Below, piece after piece: positions 26,897-36,354 of a stretch of 64,000 nucleotides of DNA. The notes beneath the pieces are model-generated. The model saw nothing but the letters and a program-made list of their open reading frames with translations, searched no databases and was not told where the DNA came from. The stretch is taken from positions 1 through 64,000 of the forward strand of contig NZ_JAAEEB010000007.1 of NCBI RefSeq assembly GCF_013346935.1. Direction: 5' to 3'. A program made the translations under genes and the position numbers. The DNA is from Lactobacillus melliventris (lineage in GTDB: Bacteria > Bacillota > Bacilli > Lactobacillales > Lactobacillaceae). Position 1 is the first letter of the stretch; each line of letters opens with the position of its first letter.

Positions 26897-27712
26897 CTAA
26901 TATTCAGCTAATTCAGCTAAAGGAATAATTTCACCCGCTAGAAAAGCATCAATTTCATTACTGGCAAATCCGTGTGTAAATAAGTAATTGCGTATTTTTT
27001 GCTGTCTTTCATTTTCTGGCAAACGGCGAAACCGCTTATAGGCTTTGATCCCTTGCTTTTTTAATGCTGCGATTTGATCTTCATCATTTTGCGGTATATC
27101 AATTTGAGCAATTATTGTACTGGCAAGCGCGCTGGAAAAGCCATGACTCAATAATTTACTGGTCATTTTCCGTTCCAGTTCGCGCCGTGCCAATTTGCCC
27201 ACTTTACTTTTCATTGACTTAAGCACTCTCTTACCTGCATTCAGCCAGTCAGCATCAGCTATTTCCATTAGCGCATTAGCAATTATTTCAGGATCAATTC
27301 CTTTTTGTCTCAACTTATTGCTGACACTAAGTGGTCCATCAGTACCGATCCGTAAATTTTGTCTAATCAGCAATTGAGCGTACTTAGTATCATCCAAAAA
27401 GCCCATTTCTGTCAGTTGACTGACAGCGGCTTGTGCAGAGTCATTATCAATGCCATGTTTATTAAGATATTGTAAAACTTCATAAACAGTTCTGGGTTCA
27501 TAACTTAAATAATTAGATGCAATATTGGTAGCCTTGGCGTCTTGATCAAATTGCTTAATTTCAGTAATTTGTTCTTCAGTCAGTTCTTGCCCTTTTAAAA
27601 GCATGAATTCAGCCACAGTTTGCTCAGCAGCAGAAAAAGAATACTTACCATCTAAAAAGATATTAAATCGTCCAGGTCTTTTTTGACTGCTTACTTTAGT
27701 AATAATTGGCAT
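26897..27712 (-). CDS. recX: Recombination regulator RecX
   Basis: The 271-residue protein modulates RecA filaments. It consists of tandem three-helix RecX repeats, e.g. ASNYLSYEPRTVYEVLQYL, LTEMGFLDDTKYAQLLIRQ and GPLSVSNKLRQKGIDPEIIA, longer than in E. coli but normal for Firmicutes. I use ATG 27712 with AAAGGTGA upstream rather than an in-frame ATG eleven codons earlier. It is divergent from the rRNA methyltransferase gene. Confidence 0.93.
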   Translation of the reverse strand: MPIITKVSSQKRPGRFNIFLDGKYSFSAAEQTVAEFMLLKGQELTEEQITEIKQFDQDAKATNIASNYLSYEPRTVYEVLQYLNKHGIDNDSAQAAVSQLTEMGFLDDTKYAQLLIRQNLRIGTDGPLSVSNKLRQKGIDPEIIANALMEIADADWLNAGKRVLKSMKSKVGKLARRELERKMTSKLLSHGFSSALASTIIAQIDIPQNDEDQIAALKKQGIKAYKRFRRLPENERQQKIRNYLFTHGFASNEIDAFLAGEIIPLAELAEY

Positions 27713-27836
27713 AACAATTTTCACCTTTCTAGTGCTTAACTCCATGCTAGCAAATTTTGTTTAATCTTGCTAAATACTTTTTTCAGGGAGTACAATAAAT
27801 TGTTAACATTTACTATTTTATTGTAGAAAGAAAACT

Positions 27837-29213
27837 ATGTACAAGAAATTTAATCAAAATAAACCAAAAGATAAGGATATTATTATTACAATCAAAAGAC
27901 TGGGCATTAATGGCGAAGGAATCGGTTATTATCGTAAAAAGATAATCTTTATTCCTGGTGCCTTGCCCGCAGAAGTGGTCGTTGCCAAGATCATCAAAGA
28001 ATATCCCCGTTACATTGATGCGGAACTGGTCCGCATTAAAGAAAAAAGTCCAAACAGAGTATCATTTCCGGCTAAAGTTAATCCGGCAATAGGTGGGCTG
28101 GAACTTGCTCATTTAGCTTACCCTAAGCAACTTGAATTTAAACGAGACAACGTCCTTGAAGCTTTGAAAAAATTTCATCCCCGGGGATACAGTAAGTATA
28201 AAGTTAAGAAAACCATTCCGGCTCCAGAAGAATGGCATTATCGCAATAAAGCGCAATACCAAATTGAACAATCTCATGGTCAGATCAGTTTGGGTCTTTT
28301 TGCCCCTAATTCGCATGAATTGTTTGATTTACCAGTTATGCCAACGCAAAGCCAGGCCACCCAGGATACTGAACGCAAAATCAAAAGCTTAGTAGAAAAA
28401 ATGCACGTTAAAATTGCCGACCCCTACCGCCATTTTGATGGTCTAAAAACAATTGTGGTGCGGCAAGCATATGCTACTCATGAAATACAAGTAACTTTAA
28501 TTACTGTTGGTCGCAACATTAAAAATTTAGGTCAACTTGCAGAACAAGTTTTACGCTTGCCTGACGTAGTTAGTGTCTATCAAAATGAAACTGACTGGCG
28601 CAACCCCCAGGTATGGGGTAACAAAACAGTTAAATTGGCAGGAAAAAATCAGATAACTGATGAAATTTTGGGCAAAAAGTTTGCCTTGTCACCGCGAGCA
28701 TTTTTCCAATTAAACCCAGTTCAAACTATTACGTTATATTCAAAAGCACTGAAATTTTTAGATTTGACCCCAACTGAAACTCTAATAGATGCATATAGCG
28801 GCGTGGGTACACTCGGAATCTTAGCTGCTGATCAGGTTAAACAGGTTATTGGCATTGAAACTATCCCCGAAGCAGTCGAAGATGCTAATCATAACGTAGA
28901 ACTGAATCATATTAAAAATGCTAATTACATTCAGGGAAGTGTAGAAAAAATTTTACCGGAATTAGTTCAAAATGGTATGCCAATTGATGCTTTGATTGTT
29001 GACCCACCACGCACGGGACTAGCAAAAAGCTTGATCAAAACCATCCTAAGCGTGAAGCCTAAAACTTTTGTATACATTTCTTGCAACCCCTCCACTCTGG
29101 CACAAGACTTAGTTCTTTTGAGCGAAGCATATAATGTCAGACTAATTGAAAATGTAGATATGTTACCGCAAACGCCAAGATGTGAATGCGTTGTCAAATT
29201 AACTTTACGGTAA
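27837..29213 (+). CDS. 23S rRNA (uracil-5)-methyltransferase, RlmD/RlmCD type
   Basis: The 458-residue enzyme has an N-terminal TRAM domain (TIKRLGINGEGIGYYRKKII), a central domain, and a C-terminal Rossmann methyltransferase domain (DAYSGVGTLGILAADQV, DPPRTGL). The catalytic Cys is in ISCNPSTLAQDL, and the FFQ motif at RAFFQLNPVQT is intact. It lacks the four cysteines that bind a 4Fe-4S cluster in RumA: the usual C..x5..CGGC segment reads AKVNPAIGGLELAHL, and the fourth Cys position reads M. It is probably active without a cluster. It is divergent from recX and ends at a strong terminator. Confidence 0.93.
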   Translation: MYKKFNQNKPKDKDIIITIKRLGINGEGIGYYRKKIIFIPGALPAEVVVAKIIKEYPRYIDAELVRIKEKSPNRVSFPAKVNPAIGGLELAHLAYPKQLEFKRDNVLEALKKFHPRGYSKYKVKKTIPAPEEWHYRNKAQYQIEQSHGQISLGLFAPNSHELFDLPVMPTQSQATQDTERKIKSLVEKMHVKIADPYRHFDGLKTIVVRQAYATHEIQVTLITVGRNIKNLGQLAEQVLRLPDVVSVYQNETDWRNPQVWGNKTVKLAGKNQITDEILGKKFALSPRAFFQLNPVQTITLYSKALKFLDLTPTETLIDAYSGVGTLGILAADQVKQVIGIETIPEAVEDANHNVELNHIKNANYIQGSVEKILPELVQNGMPIDALIVDPPRTGLAKSLIKTILSVKPKTFVYISCNPSTLAQDLVLLSEAYNVRLIENVDMLPQTPRCECVVKLTLR

Positions 29214-29249
29214 AAAATAGTTGTCACTTGCTGTGACAACTATTTTTTG
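29212..29249. terminator. Terminator of the rRNA methyltransferase gene
   Basis: A 16-bp perfect hairpin (29212-29227 with 29233-29248; core TAGTTGTCAC) with a 5-base loop and T-tract. It overlaps the stop codon region. Confidence 0.94.
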
Positions 29250-29384
29250 TGGGTCAGGTGTAGATTAAAAACTTTTCAGTTTAAATGAAAAATTTCACAG
29301 ATATAAACATACAAAAATCGAATTTTTTCGCGATAAACTTGTTTTTAAAGATTCAATAACAAACATATTATGGAGATAGAAATT

Positions 29385-29436
29385 TTGTCAACCTTAGCCA
29401 CAGTTTTATAATATCAGACTTATGTAAGCGCTAGCA
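29385..29436 (+). promoter_or_regulatory. Orphan promoter with cre-like site
   Basis: TTGTCA (29385-29390), 16 bases, TATAAT (29407-29412), then TGTAAGCGCTAGCA (29423-29436), which fits the CcpA cre consensus TGWAANCGNTNWCA at all but one position. No gene follows on the plus strand; the promoter points into the 3' end of the convergent hydrolase gene. GGAG and a short broken frame (TTG TCA ACC ...) overlap it. It may be the front of a lost gene or an antisense promoter. Confidence 0.5.
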
Positions 29437-29451
29437 AATATAATGCACGGC

Positions 29452-30408
29452 CTACCTGACATATTTAGCTAAAAATGCTGCCACCCGTCTTTTATATTCT
29501 TGGGGATGTTTTGAAAAAGACTGGGCATGTTTAGCTTTAGGAGCAACCCATATTTCTTTTGGCCCTCTGGTAGCTTTATAATTAGGGTAGACCATCTTGG
29601 TTGGAACAAAATTGTCTTGACTACCGTGAATAAAGAGCATTGGCCTGTGATTTTTATGTAATTGCTGCACGCTGGACGCACTACCCATAAAATAACCAAC
29701 TTTGATCTTATTAATGCCACTCAAAATTTCTACTAATGGAAAACGAGGAAAGGCGGGCATGTTGTACAAAACCCCTGCTTCGTGCTCGATTTCGTCTTTA
29801 ACACTAGTATAGCCGCAGTCTTCAATAAATGCTTTAACTTGGTGAGGCAATTTCAGCCCACTAGTCATCATGGCAGTTGCTGCACCCATGCTTAAGCCAT
29901 AAACTACCACCTGCTGCTGCTTACCTTTGGTTTCTAACAAGTATGAAATCCACTTTTTCACATCATCTTTTTCCGGCCAGCCATAGCCAATATAATGCCC
30001 TTCACTGTGTCCCTGTGCTCTTGGATCCGGCGTCAGAGTATTGTAGCCTAATTCATGAAACAAGGCATCATATTCTCCCATGTCCTCTTTAGTATCCATG
30101 TATCCTGGTAAAACTACAGCAGTTTTATGCGAATTTTTATAAGGAATAAAGTTTGCTTCTAATTTAAACTTTTCATCAGCTGATTCAATGTGCCATTTTT
30201 GTTTAGCCGCAGCTTTAAACCACTTTTTTTCATGGTAAAGGGGATCAGTCTTTTTGAGAACCTTACTTGAAGAACTTAAAAAACTCTTTTTGCCAGGAAC
30301 ACAAGCCACTCTAAAGAAATAGTAACCGGCCCCGGTAAATAGTAAACATACTAATAAAATAATAATAATTGATGAAAGCCACAACTTTTTATGTTTTAAT
30401 TTTTTCAA
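29452..30408 (-). CDS. Membrane-anchored alpha/beta hydrolase
   Basis: This 318-residue protein has an N-terminal membrane helix (residues 11-33) with the catalytic domain predicted outside. The nucleophile elbow GLSMGA holds the Ser, the oxyanion region is VVLPGYMDTKE, and the likely acid and His are in FIHGSQDNFVP and APKAKHAQSF. This is the YqkD/cephalosporin-hydrolase-like group common in lactobacilli; substrates are unknown. The start is TTG 30408 with AAGGTGG nine bases upstream. It stands alone between terminators. Confidence 0.87.
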   Translation of the reverse strand: MKKLKHKKLWLSSIIIILLVCLLFTGAGYYFFRVACVPGKKSFLSSSSKVLKKTDPLYHEKKWFKAAAKQKWHIESADEKFKLEANFIPYKNSHKTAVVLPGYMDTKEDMGEYDALFHELGYNTLTPDPRAQGHSEGHYIGYGWPEKDDVKKWISYLLETKGKQQQVVVYGLSMGAATAMMTSGLKLPHQVKAFIEDCGYTSVKDEIEHEAGVLYNMPAFPRFPLVEILSGINKIKVGYFMGSASSVQQLHKNHRPMLFIHGSQDNFVPTKMVYPNYKATRGPKEIWVAPKAKHAQSFSKHPQEYKRRVAAFLAKYVR

Positions 30409-30483
30409 TTAGTTAAGCCACCTTCACTAAAAATAATATCTTATAGTATAACATTTTTAATTTGTATAGGAAAAAAGAAAAAA

Positions 30484-30768
30484 ATGAGATTGACAGATTT
30501 TTTACAATTAACTAATGACTTAAACAATCAAACCAGCTTTTATTTAACTATTGCTCATAAAAATGTTCCATTGGCAAAAGTAAAAATTACCAGTACGGCT
30601 TGCCTATTTTTCCCCGGCAAAAAACCATTAACCAAAAGCAAATTCAGCAGTTTAGTAAAAAATATTCATGGTCGCAGTATTCCAATATATATTAGTTATC
30701 AAAAAGAAAGAATTGCCGTTTACGGTATTCAAATTTTACCTGACCTAAATGCAGTCAGATTAACCTAA
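30484..30768 (+). CDS. Small unknown protein
   Basis: A 94-residue basic protein (MRLTDFLQLTNDLNNQTSFY..., PIYISYQKERIAVYGIQIL) with strand-rich pattern, one Cys, and no signal peptide. It is preceded by GGAAAAAAGAAAAAA rather than a clear GGAGG. A terminator follows immediately. I do not recognise it. It is divergent from the hydrolase and convergent with mvaS. Confidence 0.6.
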   Translation: MRLTDFLQLTNDLNNQTSFYLTIAHKNVPLAKVKITSTACLFFPGKKPLTKSKFSSLVKNIHGRSIPIYISYQKERIAVYGIQILPDLNAVRLT

Positions 30769-30797
30769 AAAATGCTGCTAAAATCAGCATTTTTATT
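30767..30797. terminator. Bidirectional terminator before mvaS end
   Basis: AAAAATGCTG (30768-30777) pairs with CAGCATTTTT (30785-30794). It serves the small + strand gene and, in the other direction, mvaS. Confidence 0.88.
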
Positions 30798-30804
30798 TGT
30801 TTAG

Positions 30805-31968
30805 TTATTTTTTGCGATATTGACGAATGTGATTTTCAGTACCGGCGAAATACCAAGTACCACTCTGTTCATCACTTTCAAGTTTTAAACCATCTTGTGG
30901 GTTTTTTAAAGCTTGATTGAAGATATGTTCATATTCCGGAATAGTTAACTTTTGTCTGCGAGCAATCAGTTCTTGATCTGCTGTTTGGTTTAGCGCTTTT
31001 TCGTAGTTCTTAACTATTTGACCAGAATAAAATTCTCCCATAGCTCCTGAACCATATGAAAACAAACCAACCTTTGCATTCGCGGGCAACTGAGCATTTT
31101 CCAACAAGCTCAAAAGGCTTAAGTATAAAGATGCAGTATAAATATTACCAATTGCTTTACTATAACATGCACTTGCAGCAAAGTTATCTGCTAGACGCTT
31201 TTTAGTTCCGTCATCTTGCTTCTCAATAGCCAATTGGTTAACCTTAAAGCCCATTTTCACAAATGGTAAATGATAAAGAAGAGCAGTGAAATCGCTGGCT
31301 TTTAACCCTGTTTGCTTCTGATAGTCCGTAAATGTATGCCTGAAAAAGTCGAGGTAAACATCTTTAGAATATTTACCATCTACCAGGGCAACTGCAGAAT
31401 CGTTGGGACGCCAAAAATCATTAATATCTGCGCTATAAGCGCTGTGACCAGCACTTATAGTCATTATTTGCGGGTCAGCCTTAACAAGCACACTGATACT
31501 TCCGGCACCCTGAGTTACTTCCCCACCGGTATTAATACCATAACGAGCAATATCAGTTCCAATCACAATTGCGCTGTGATTGGGATGCAAGCGCACATAA
31601 TCACGAGCTATCATAATTCCGGCGGTCATGCCAAAACATGCTTCTTTTACTTCGAAAGTTCTCACATTTGGTGGTAGGTTTAATGCAGTTTTGATGAAAA
31701 GTGAAGCAGATTTGGATTGATCAACTCCGCTTTCTGTTCCCACTATTAATAAACCAACATCTTCCCTTGCAATATGATCTAAATACCTTAATGTCGCGTT
31801 AATTCCCATTGACACCGCATCCTGGGTTTGATCAGCTACACTCATTTTTTGCTGTCCTATTCCAATCAGAAATTTATTCGGATCTTCATTACGAGCATGG
31901 GCTAAATCTACCATATCAACATATTTATTAGGCGTATAAAAACCAATTTGATCAATTCCGACTTGCAT
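30805..31968 (-). CDS. mvaS: Hydroxymethylglutaryl-CoA synthase
   Basis: The 387-residue enzyme condenses acetyl-CoA with acetoacetyl-CoA to HMG-CoA, the second mevalonate step toward isoprenoids for undecaprenyl and other lipids. The catalytic Cys111 (EVKEACFGMT), Glu79 (GTESGVDQSKSAS) and the His-containing YHLPFVKMG are present at the positions known for bacterial HMGS. Its first 17 bases overlap the end of mvaA, so it is the last gene of the thiolase-mvaA-mvaS operon. Confidence 0.97.
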   Translation of the reverse strand: MQVGIDQIGFYTPNKYVDMVDLAHARNEDPNKFLIGIGQQKMSVADQTQDAVSMGINATLRYLDHIAREDVGLLIVGTESGVDQSKSASLFIKTALNLPPNVRTFEVKEACFGMTAGIMIARDYVRLHPNHSAIVIGTDIARYGINTGGEVTQGAGSISVLVKADPQIMTISAGHSAYSADINDFWRPNDSAVALVDGKYSKDVYLDFFRHTFTDYQKQTGLKASDFTALLYHLPFVKMGFKVNQLAIEKQDDGTKKRLADNFAASACYSKAIGNIYTASLYLSLLSLLENAQLPANAKVGLFSYGSGAMGEFYSGQIVKNYEKALNQTADQELIARRQKLTIPEYEHIFNQALKNPQDGLKLESDEQSGTWYFAGTENHIRQYRKK

Positions 31969-33178
31969 TGTTTTCCTTTCTAATTTCCTTTAAAAATTCT
32001 TGTGCCGCTGTCTGACTATAAAGATTGCTTTTAATTAACATCTGCAATACTTTTTTCTTTTCAGAAGAAGTGGCCTGCAAATTAGCAACAATATTTCTGG
32101 CTTGCAACTTCATGTGTCCTTTTTGAATTCCCGAAGTAGCAATCGCCAATAAGGCTGCCAGATTGTTAGCCAATCCAATCGCAGCAATAATGTTCGCTAA
32201 TTCCTGACTAGTAATTTTTTCTCCTAATATCCGATAGTTTTGCGTAACATCTTTTCTGGATTTAATTGAGCCACCTACAACACCAAGCGGTAAAGGAAGA
32301 CTCAGCCTTCCCAGCAATTTTTCATCTTGCACAAACCATTCACTAAGACTGGTATACGAGCCACTTTTTGCTGCCCAAACGCTGCAGGCAGCTTCAACTG
32401 CGCGAGTATCATTACCACTAGCAAGCAATACTGCCTCAACGCCGTTCATAATACCTTTGTTATTTGTGACAGCCCTCATAGGATCAGTTTGACCAATTCT
32501 ACTGAGTAACGCAATTTTTTGTGCAGTTGCTATTCCGCCAATTACTTCTACTGGTATTTCTGCTTCTACCTTAGTTATTTGACTAGGATAGTTAGATAAA
32601 ATAGCAAATAATTTTTGCTTAATACCCGAAAAAGCAGCTAACTGCTCAGCCATATACTCTAAAATAGAATTCACCCTATTGGCGCCCATTGACTCGGCTG
32701 GATCAACCAAAACCTTTAAAAAAACTAGATCTTTTTCTTGTTCTGCGGTAATAGTTTTTACTCCACCGTCATGCCTAACTAAACTAGCAAACTCAATATT
32801 TGCACGTTTAATTAATTCAGGAAAAAAAGCTTGTAATTGAGCTATTTTAAAATCAACAGCAGCTTGTAAAACGATTTGCCCCCATATGCCATTGCGTTGA
32901 CTAACAGCAGTAAAACCGCCAGCTTCCGTCACAATCTTCGCGCCATGATTAGCTGCTGCAACTACCGACGGCTCTTCTGTAGCCAGTGGCACTTGATACT
33001 TGTGGCCGTTAACCTGCACATTCTGCACCAGACCAACTGGAAGTCGCAATTGCCCTATGACATTTTCACTTAATAAATCAAGTTCACGCAAAACCTGCTC
33101 ATCAATTTCATCTAATTCAATACCGCGCTGATGCAATAAGGCCCTTCTTTTTGCAGGTGTTAATTCATAAAATTTCAT
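31952..33178 (-). CDS. mvaA: Hydroxymethylglutaryl-CoA reductase, class II
   Basis: The 408-residue enzyme reduces HMG-CoA to mevalonate. Class II features include PVGLVQNVQVNG, the substrate loop VDPAESMGANRVNSILE (DAMGAN-like), TDPMRAVTNNKGIMNG, and EAACSVWAAKSGSYTSLSEW. Its ATG follows the thiolase stop directly (TAAATG), and it overlaps mvaS. Feeding three adjacent enzymes from acetyl-CoA to mevalonate is the usual lactobacillus layout. Cofactor preference is not clear from sequence alone. Confidence 0.96.
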   Translation of the reverse strand: MKFYELTPAKRRALLHQRGIELDEIDEQVLRELDLLSENVIGQLRLPVGLVQNVQVNGHKYQVPLATEEPSVVAAANHGAKIVTEAGGFTAVSQRNGIWGQIVLQAAVDFKIAQLQAFFPELIKRANIEFASLVRHDGGVKTITAEQEKDLVFLKVLVDPAESMGANRVNSILEYMAEQLAAFSGIKQKLFAILSNYPSQITKVEAEIPVEVIGGIATAQKIALLSRIGQTDPMRAVTNNKGIMNGVEAVLLASGNDTRAVEAACSVWAAKSGSYTSLSEWFVQDEKLLGRLSLPLPLGVVGGSIKSRKDVTQNYRILGEKITSQELANIIAAIGLANNLAALLAIATSGIQKGHMKLQARNIVANLQATSSEKKKVLQMLIKSNLYSQTAAQEFLKEIRKENNASRN

Positions 33179-34327
33179 TTAGATTCTCTCAATTTCACAT
33201 GCAATTGCCTGACCCCCGCCAATGCAAAGAGTAACCAACGCTTTTTGGCCATTAATATGATTCATAATATTAATCGCTGTGCCGACCAGGCGAGTCCCTG
33301 TAGCTGCTAGAGGGTGACCTAGGGCAATAGCTCCGCCAAAAATATTTAACTTTGCTGGTGGAATCTGTAATTTCTGCGCTAAAACCACACTGGGCGCAGC
33401 AAAAGCTTCATTAACTTCAACCACATCATAATCATTAATTGTCTTGTTGGTTTTTTGCAATAGCTTTGCTACAGCATAGTATGGTGCTATGCCCATATAT
33501 GCGGGATCATTTCCTGATTCGGCAAAGGCACCAAGCCGAGCCAGAGGCTGTAAATTCAGCTCTGCTACTTTTTCTGCTGTTGCTAAAATAACCATGCTGG
33601 CACCGTCACTTAAAGGAGAAGAATTACCGGCAGTAACATTACCATCTTTTTTAAAGACTGGCTTAAGTTTACTAAGCGCTGCTAAGTTGGTGTCGGGACG
33701 AATATTTTCATCTTGGCCAACAGTCTTGCCGTTTATTTCAACGTCAATCATTTCATCTTTGAAAAAATCCTGTTGGACAATTTCAGCTGCCTTATGGTGT
33801 GAAGCTACACTGTACTCATCCATTTCTGCGCGGGTCACACCATATTTTTCTGCCACATTTTCGGCTGTAAGTCCCATATGTGAATCAGAAAAAGCATCTG
33901 TCAGTCCATTCTGCAGCATTTCACTTTCAAATTTGGGCTTTTCTTTGCTTGCCGTCAGGTAAATTGCATTAGACATGCTCTCCGCACCACCAACGGCGAC
34001 CAGACCAAAATCACCCATTTCCATCTGTCCTTGAGCTAAGCGCAGAGCTTTCAAACTCGAGCCACAAACTTCATTAATTGTGACGCTGCTGCTTTGCGGA
34101 CTCATACCAGTATTCAAGGCAACTTGGCGAGCCATGTTTTGTCCTAAACTGGCACCTAAAACGTTGCCCATAAATAGTGCTTCAAGATTTTCCGGATTTA
34201 AATTAATGCTTTTCAAGGTTTTCCTTAATACAATTTCACCTAGATCGATAGCACTTTTTTCCGCCCATAAGCCATGATAACGACCAAAAGGTGTTCTTTT
34301 AGCTGCAACAATATATATCTCTTTCAT
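33179..34327 (-). CDS. Acetyl-CoA acetyltransferase (thiolase)
   Basis: The 382-residue enzyme makes acetoacetyl-CoA from two acetyl-CoA. The acylated Cys88 lies in NEVCGSSLKAL, the C-terminal His in GHPLAATG, and the second Cys in TLCIGGGQAIACE. The start ATG 34327 follows GGAGG by nine bases; an open frame 12 codons longer is rejected. It is the first gene of the mevalonate operon and supplies the acetoacetyl-CoA used by MvaS. Confidence 0.96.
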   Translation of the reverse strand: MKEIYIVAAKRTPFGRYHGLWAEKSAIDLGEIVLRKTLKSINLNPENLEALFMGNVLGASLGQNMARQVALNTGMSPQSSSVTINEVCGSSLKALRLAQGQMEMGDFGLVAVGGAESMSNAIYLTASKEKPKFESEMLQNGLTDAFSDSHMGLTAENVAEKYGVTRAEMDEYSVASHHKAAEIVQQDFFKDEMIDVEINGKTVGQDENIRPDTNLAALSKLKPVFKKDGNVTAGNSSPLSDGASMVILATAEKVAELNLQPLARLGAFAESGNDPAYMGIAPYYAVAKLLQKTNKTINDYDVVEVNEAFAAPSVVLAQKLQIPPAKLNIFGGAIALGHPLAATGTRLVGTAINIMNHINGQKALVTLCIGGGQAIACEIERI

Positions 34328-34423
34328 TTTATCTATCCTCCAGCAAAAAGTTCCAAGCAGCATGATACAAAAATTTTCTACCCGAAGACAGTGATTAGCC
34401 CGACATTAAGAAAAATTTTATAT

Positions 34424-34453
34424 AAAAAAGCCATTTATTAATGGCTTTTATAA
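34424..34453 (-). terminator. galU terminator
   Basis: AAAAGCCATT (34426-34435) pairs with AATGGCTTTT (34440-34449) around a short loop, about 20 bases beyond the galU stop. Confidence 0.85.
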
Positions 34454-34473
34454 TTATTAAAAATGTTAATTAG

Positions 34474-35367
34474 CTATTTTGGTGATTGTTCTGCCAATTT
34501 TTTACCTAAGTTAATAATATATTTACGCAGAGCGTCTTTAGTTTCGGGATGTTTTAGACCGTAAATAATCGAAGTTTCAAGGTAACTTAACTTATTACCA
34601 ACATCGTAGCGATCGCCGTTAAAAACATGGGCAAGAACTCGCTGAGTTTTATTCATTGTGTTAATAGCATCTGTTAACTGTATTTCACCACTCTTATCAG
34701 GCTTTTGCTCTGCCAGAATCGGAAAAATTTCTGGAGTTAAAAGATAGCGGCCAATGATTGCATAATCACTTGGTGCCTGATCAATTGCCGGCTTTTCTAC
34801 AAAAGACTTAACGTTAATCAAGCCAGGCTTGATCTCAGTATCAGGCTCTATTATGCCATATTTATAAACCTCTTTATGAGGCACTGGCATAACAGCAACT
34901 GTAGAAGCACTTGTTTCATTATAGCGATCAATAAGTTGCTTAGTTAAGGGCACTTTATCCATCATCAAGTCATCACCGAGCATTACCACAAATGGTTCAT
35001 TACCCACAAAACTGCGGCCACGAGCAATCGCGTCACCTAAGCCAGCAGGATATGGCTGACGCGTATAGTATATGTTAATTCCCAGGTGAGTAATTTCTTG
35101 CGACATTTTGAGCAGGCCCGTTTTACCCTTTTCCTGTAAATTCTGTTCAAGTTCAGGATTTGAATCAAAATGGTCTTCAATCGGCCGCTTATTTTTACCA
35201 GTGACAATCAAGATATCCTCAATACCGGACTTTTTGGCTTCTTCAACAATGAATTGGATTGTAGGTTTGTCTACGATAGGCAACATTTCCTTAGGCATTG
35301 CCTTAGTTACCGGCATAAACCTCGTACCAAGACCTGCTGCAGGAATAATTGCTTTTCTAACTTTCAT
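34474..35367 (-). CDS. galU: UTP-glucose-1-phosphate uridylyltransferase
   Basis: The 297-residue nucleotidyltransferase makes UDP-glucose for cell-wall glycopolymers, glycolipids and galactose use. It has the N-terminal pyrophosphorylase motif [20 protein letters not shown], the VMLGDD site and EKP (SFVEKPAID). Its length is normal. It is monocistronic between the mevalonate operon and brkB, with its own terminator. Confidence 0.97.
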   Translation of the reverse strand: MKVRKAIIPAAGLGTRFMPVTKAMPKEMLPIVDKPTIQFIVEEAKKSGIEDILIVTGKNKRPIEDHFDSNPELEQNLQEKGKTGLLKMSQEITHLGINIYYTRQPYPAGLGDAIARGRSFVGNEPFVVMLGDDLMMDKVPLTKQLIDRYNETSASTVAVMPVPHKEVYKYGIIEPDTEIKPGLINVKSFVEKPAIDQAPSDYAIIGRYLLTPEIFPILAEQKPDKSGEIQLTDAINTMNKTQRVLAHVFNGDRYDVGNKLSYLETSIIYGLKHPETKDALRKYIINLGKKLAEQSPK

Positions 35368-35431
35368 ACCTTTTACACTTTCTATAAAACATAAAACTAA
35401 TATACCAAAATAAAGCCCATTGTGCCAATTT

Positions 35432-36349
35432 TTACCGATTGCGCTTTCTTTGAATATATTCTGCTAAGTGCCCTACTGAGTAATGCACCTCTCCGTATTT
35501 CATGGTCGCAATTGCAGCATTCACACAAGTCCCCAGTAAAAAGAGAATTGATGAAATATTCAGCCACAACATGAAAATGATAAAAGTACCAATAATACCG
35601 TAGTTTTCCCAGCTGATACGAAAATGATGCAGATAAAAGCTAAAAAGCCAAGACAATACAATCCAGCCCAATAAGGTAGTAAAAACGCCAGGCCAAATAA
35701 CCTTTTTCTTCAATCTAATATTGGGTAAAAAAGAATTCAGATAATACAAAGAGCCGATCATGGTAATAATGATGACCGGATAGCGGTAACTGAATATTTT
35801 TTCAATTTCACCAACAGAAAAAGAAAATATTGGCCGTAAAAATTCTAAAACTTGTTGGCCAAAAATAAGCGTTAAATTGAGTAGCGCAAAAACAATAATC
35901 ATTATGTTGGTTAACATAATGGTAATCGAACGTGTCCAGACGGTAATCTGCCATTTTTGTCTTAATTCAACAGCGCGCACGCCATATATTCGGTTCATAC
36001 CGATTCTAATAGCGTTTACCAACGAAGACACGGACCATAACGCCAAGATAATACCAAATGAAATGTACCCGGTTGATTTGCTTTTTAGCAATGAGTTAAT
36101 TATCGGCATGATAAATTTAGCAATTTTATCCGGAAAAATTAACTTTAAGTAGCTGGCTATGGGATTGGTATCAATATGAAATAAAGGTAAAATATTTCCG
36201 ATAATGATTATAAAAGGAAATATGGAAAATAAAATATAGTATGCAATCGCTATCGCACTGGTTAAAACTTCTCCCTGAGAAAATTTAGCAGAGACAGTTT
36301 TATAAAATAAAAAAGAGCGTTTCCTGATTGCCTCAGCTTTTTTACCCAT
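35432..36349 (-). CDS. YihY/BrkB family membrane protein
   Basis: This 305-residue protein has about six membrane helices and family motifs [24 protein letters not shown] near residues 31-50, a GARAVE-like cytoplasmic stretch, and GGI-type LLWLNIS. Members have been linked to envelope integrity and once misnamed ribonuclease BN; the molecular function is unsettled. It starts five bases after the map stop, so the two share a transcript. No gene-specific regulatory site is visible. Confidence 0.87.
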   Translation of the reverse strand: MGKKAEAIRKRSFLFYKTVSAKFSQGEVLTSAIAIAYYILFSIFPFIIIIGNILPLFHIDTNPIASYLKLIFPDKIAKFIMPIINSLLKSKSTGYISFGIILALWSVSSLVNAIRIGMNRIYGVRAVELRQKWQITVWTRSITIMLTNIMIIVFALLNLTLIFGQQVLEFLRPIFSFSVGEIEKIFSYRYPVIIITMIGSLYYLNSFLPNIRLKKKVIWPGVFTTLLGWIVLSWLFSFYLHHFRISWENYGIIGTFIIFMLWLNISSILFLLGTCVNAAIATMKYGEVHYSVGHLAEYIQRKRNR

Positions 36350-36354
36350 GCACT

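Noticed and set aside
33489-33962. A 157-codon open frame on the plus strand
   Set aside because: It lies fully inside the thiolase gene, opposite strand, with no ribosome-binding site and Ser/Leu-rich shadow composition.
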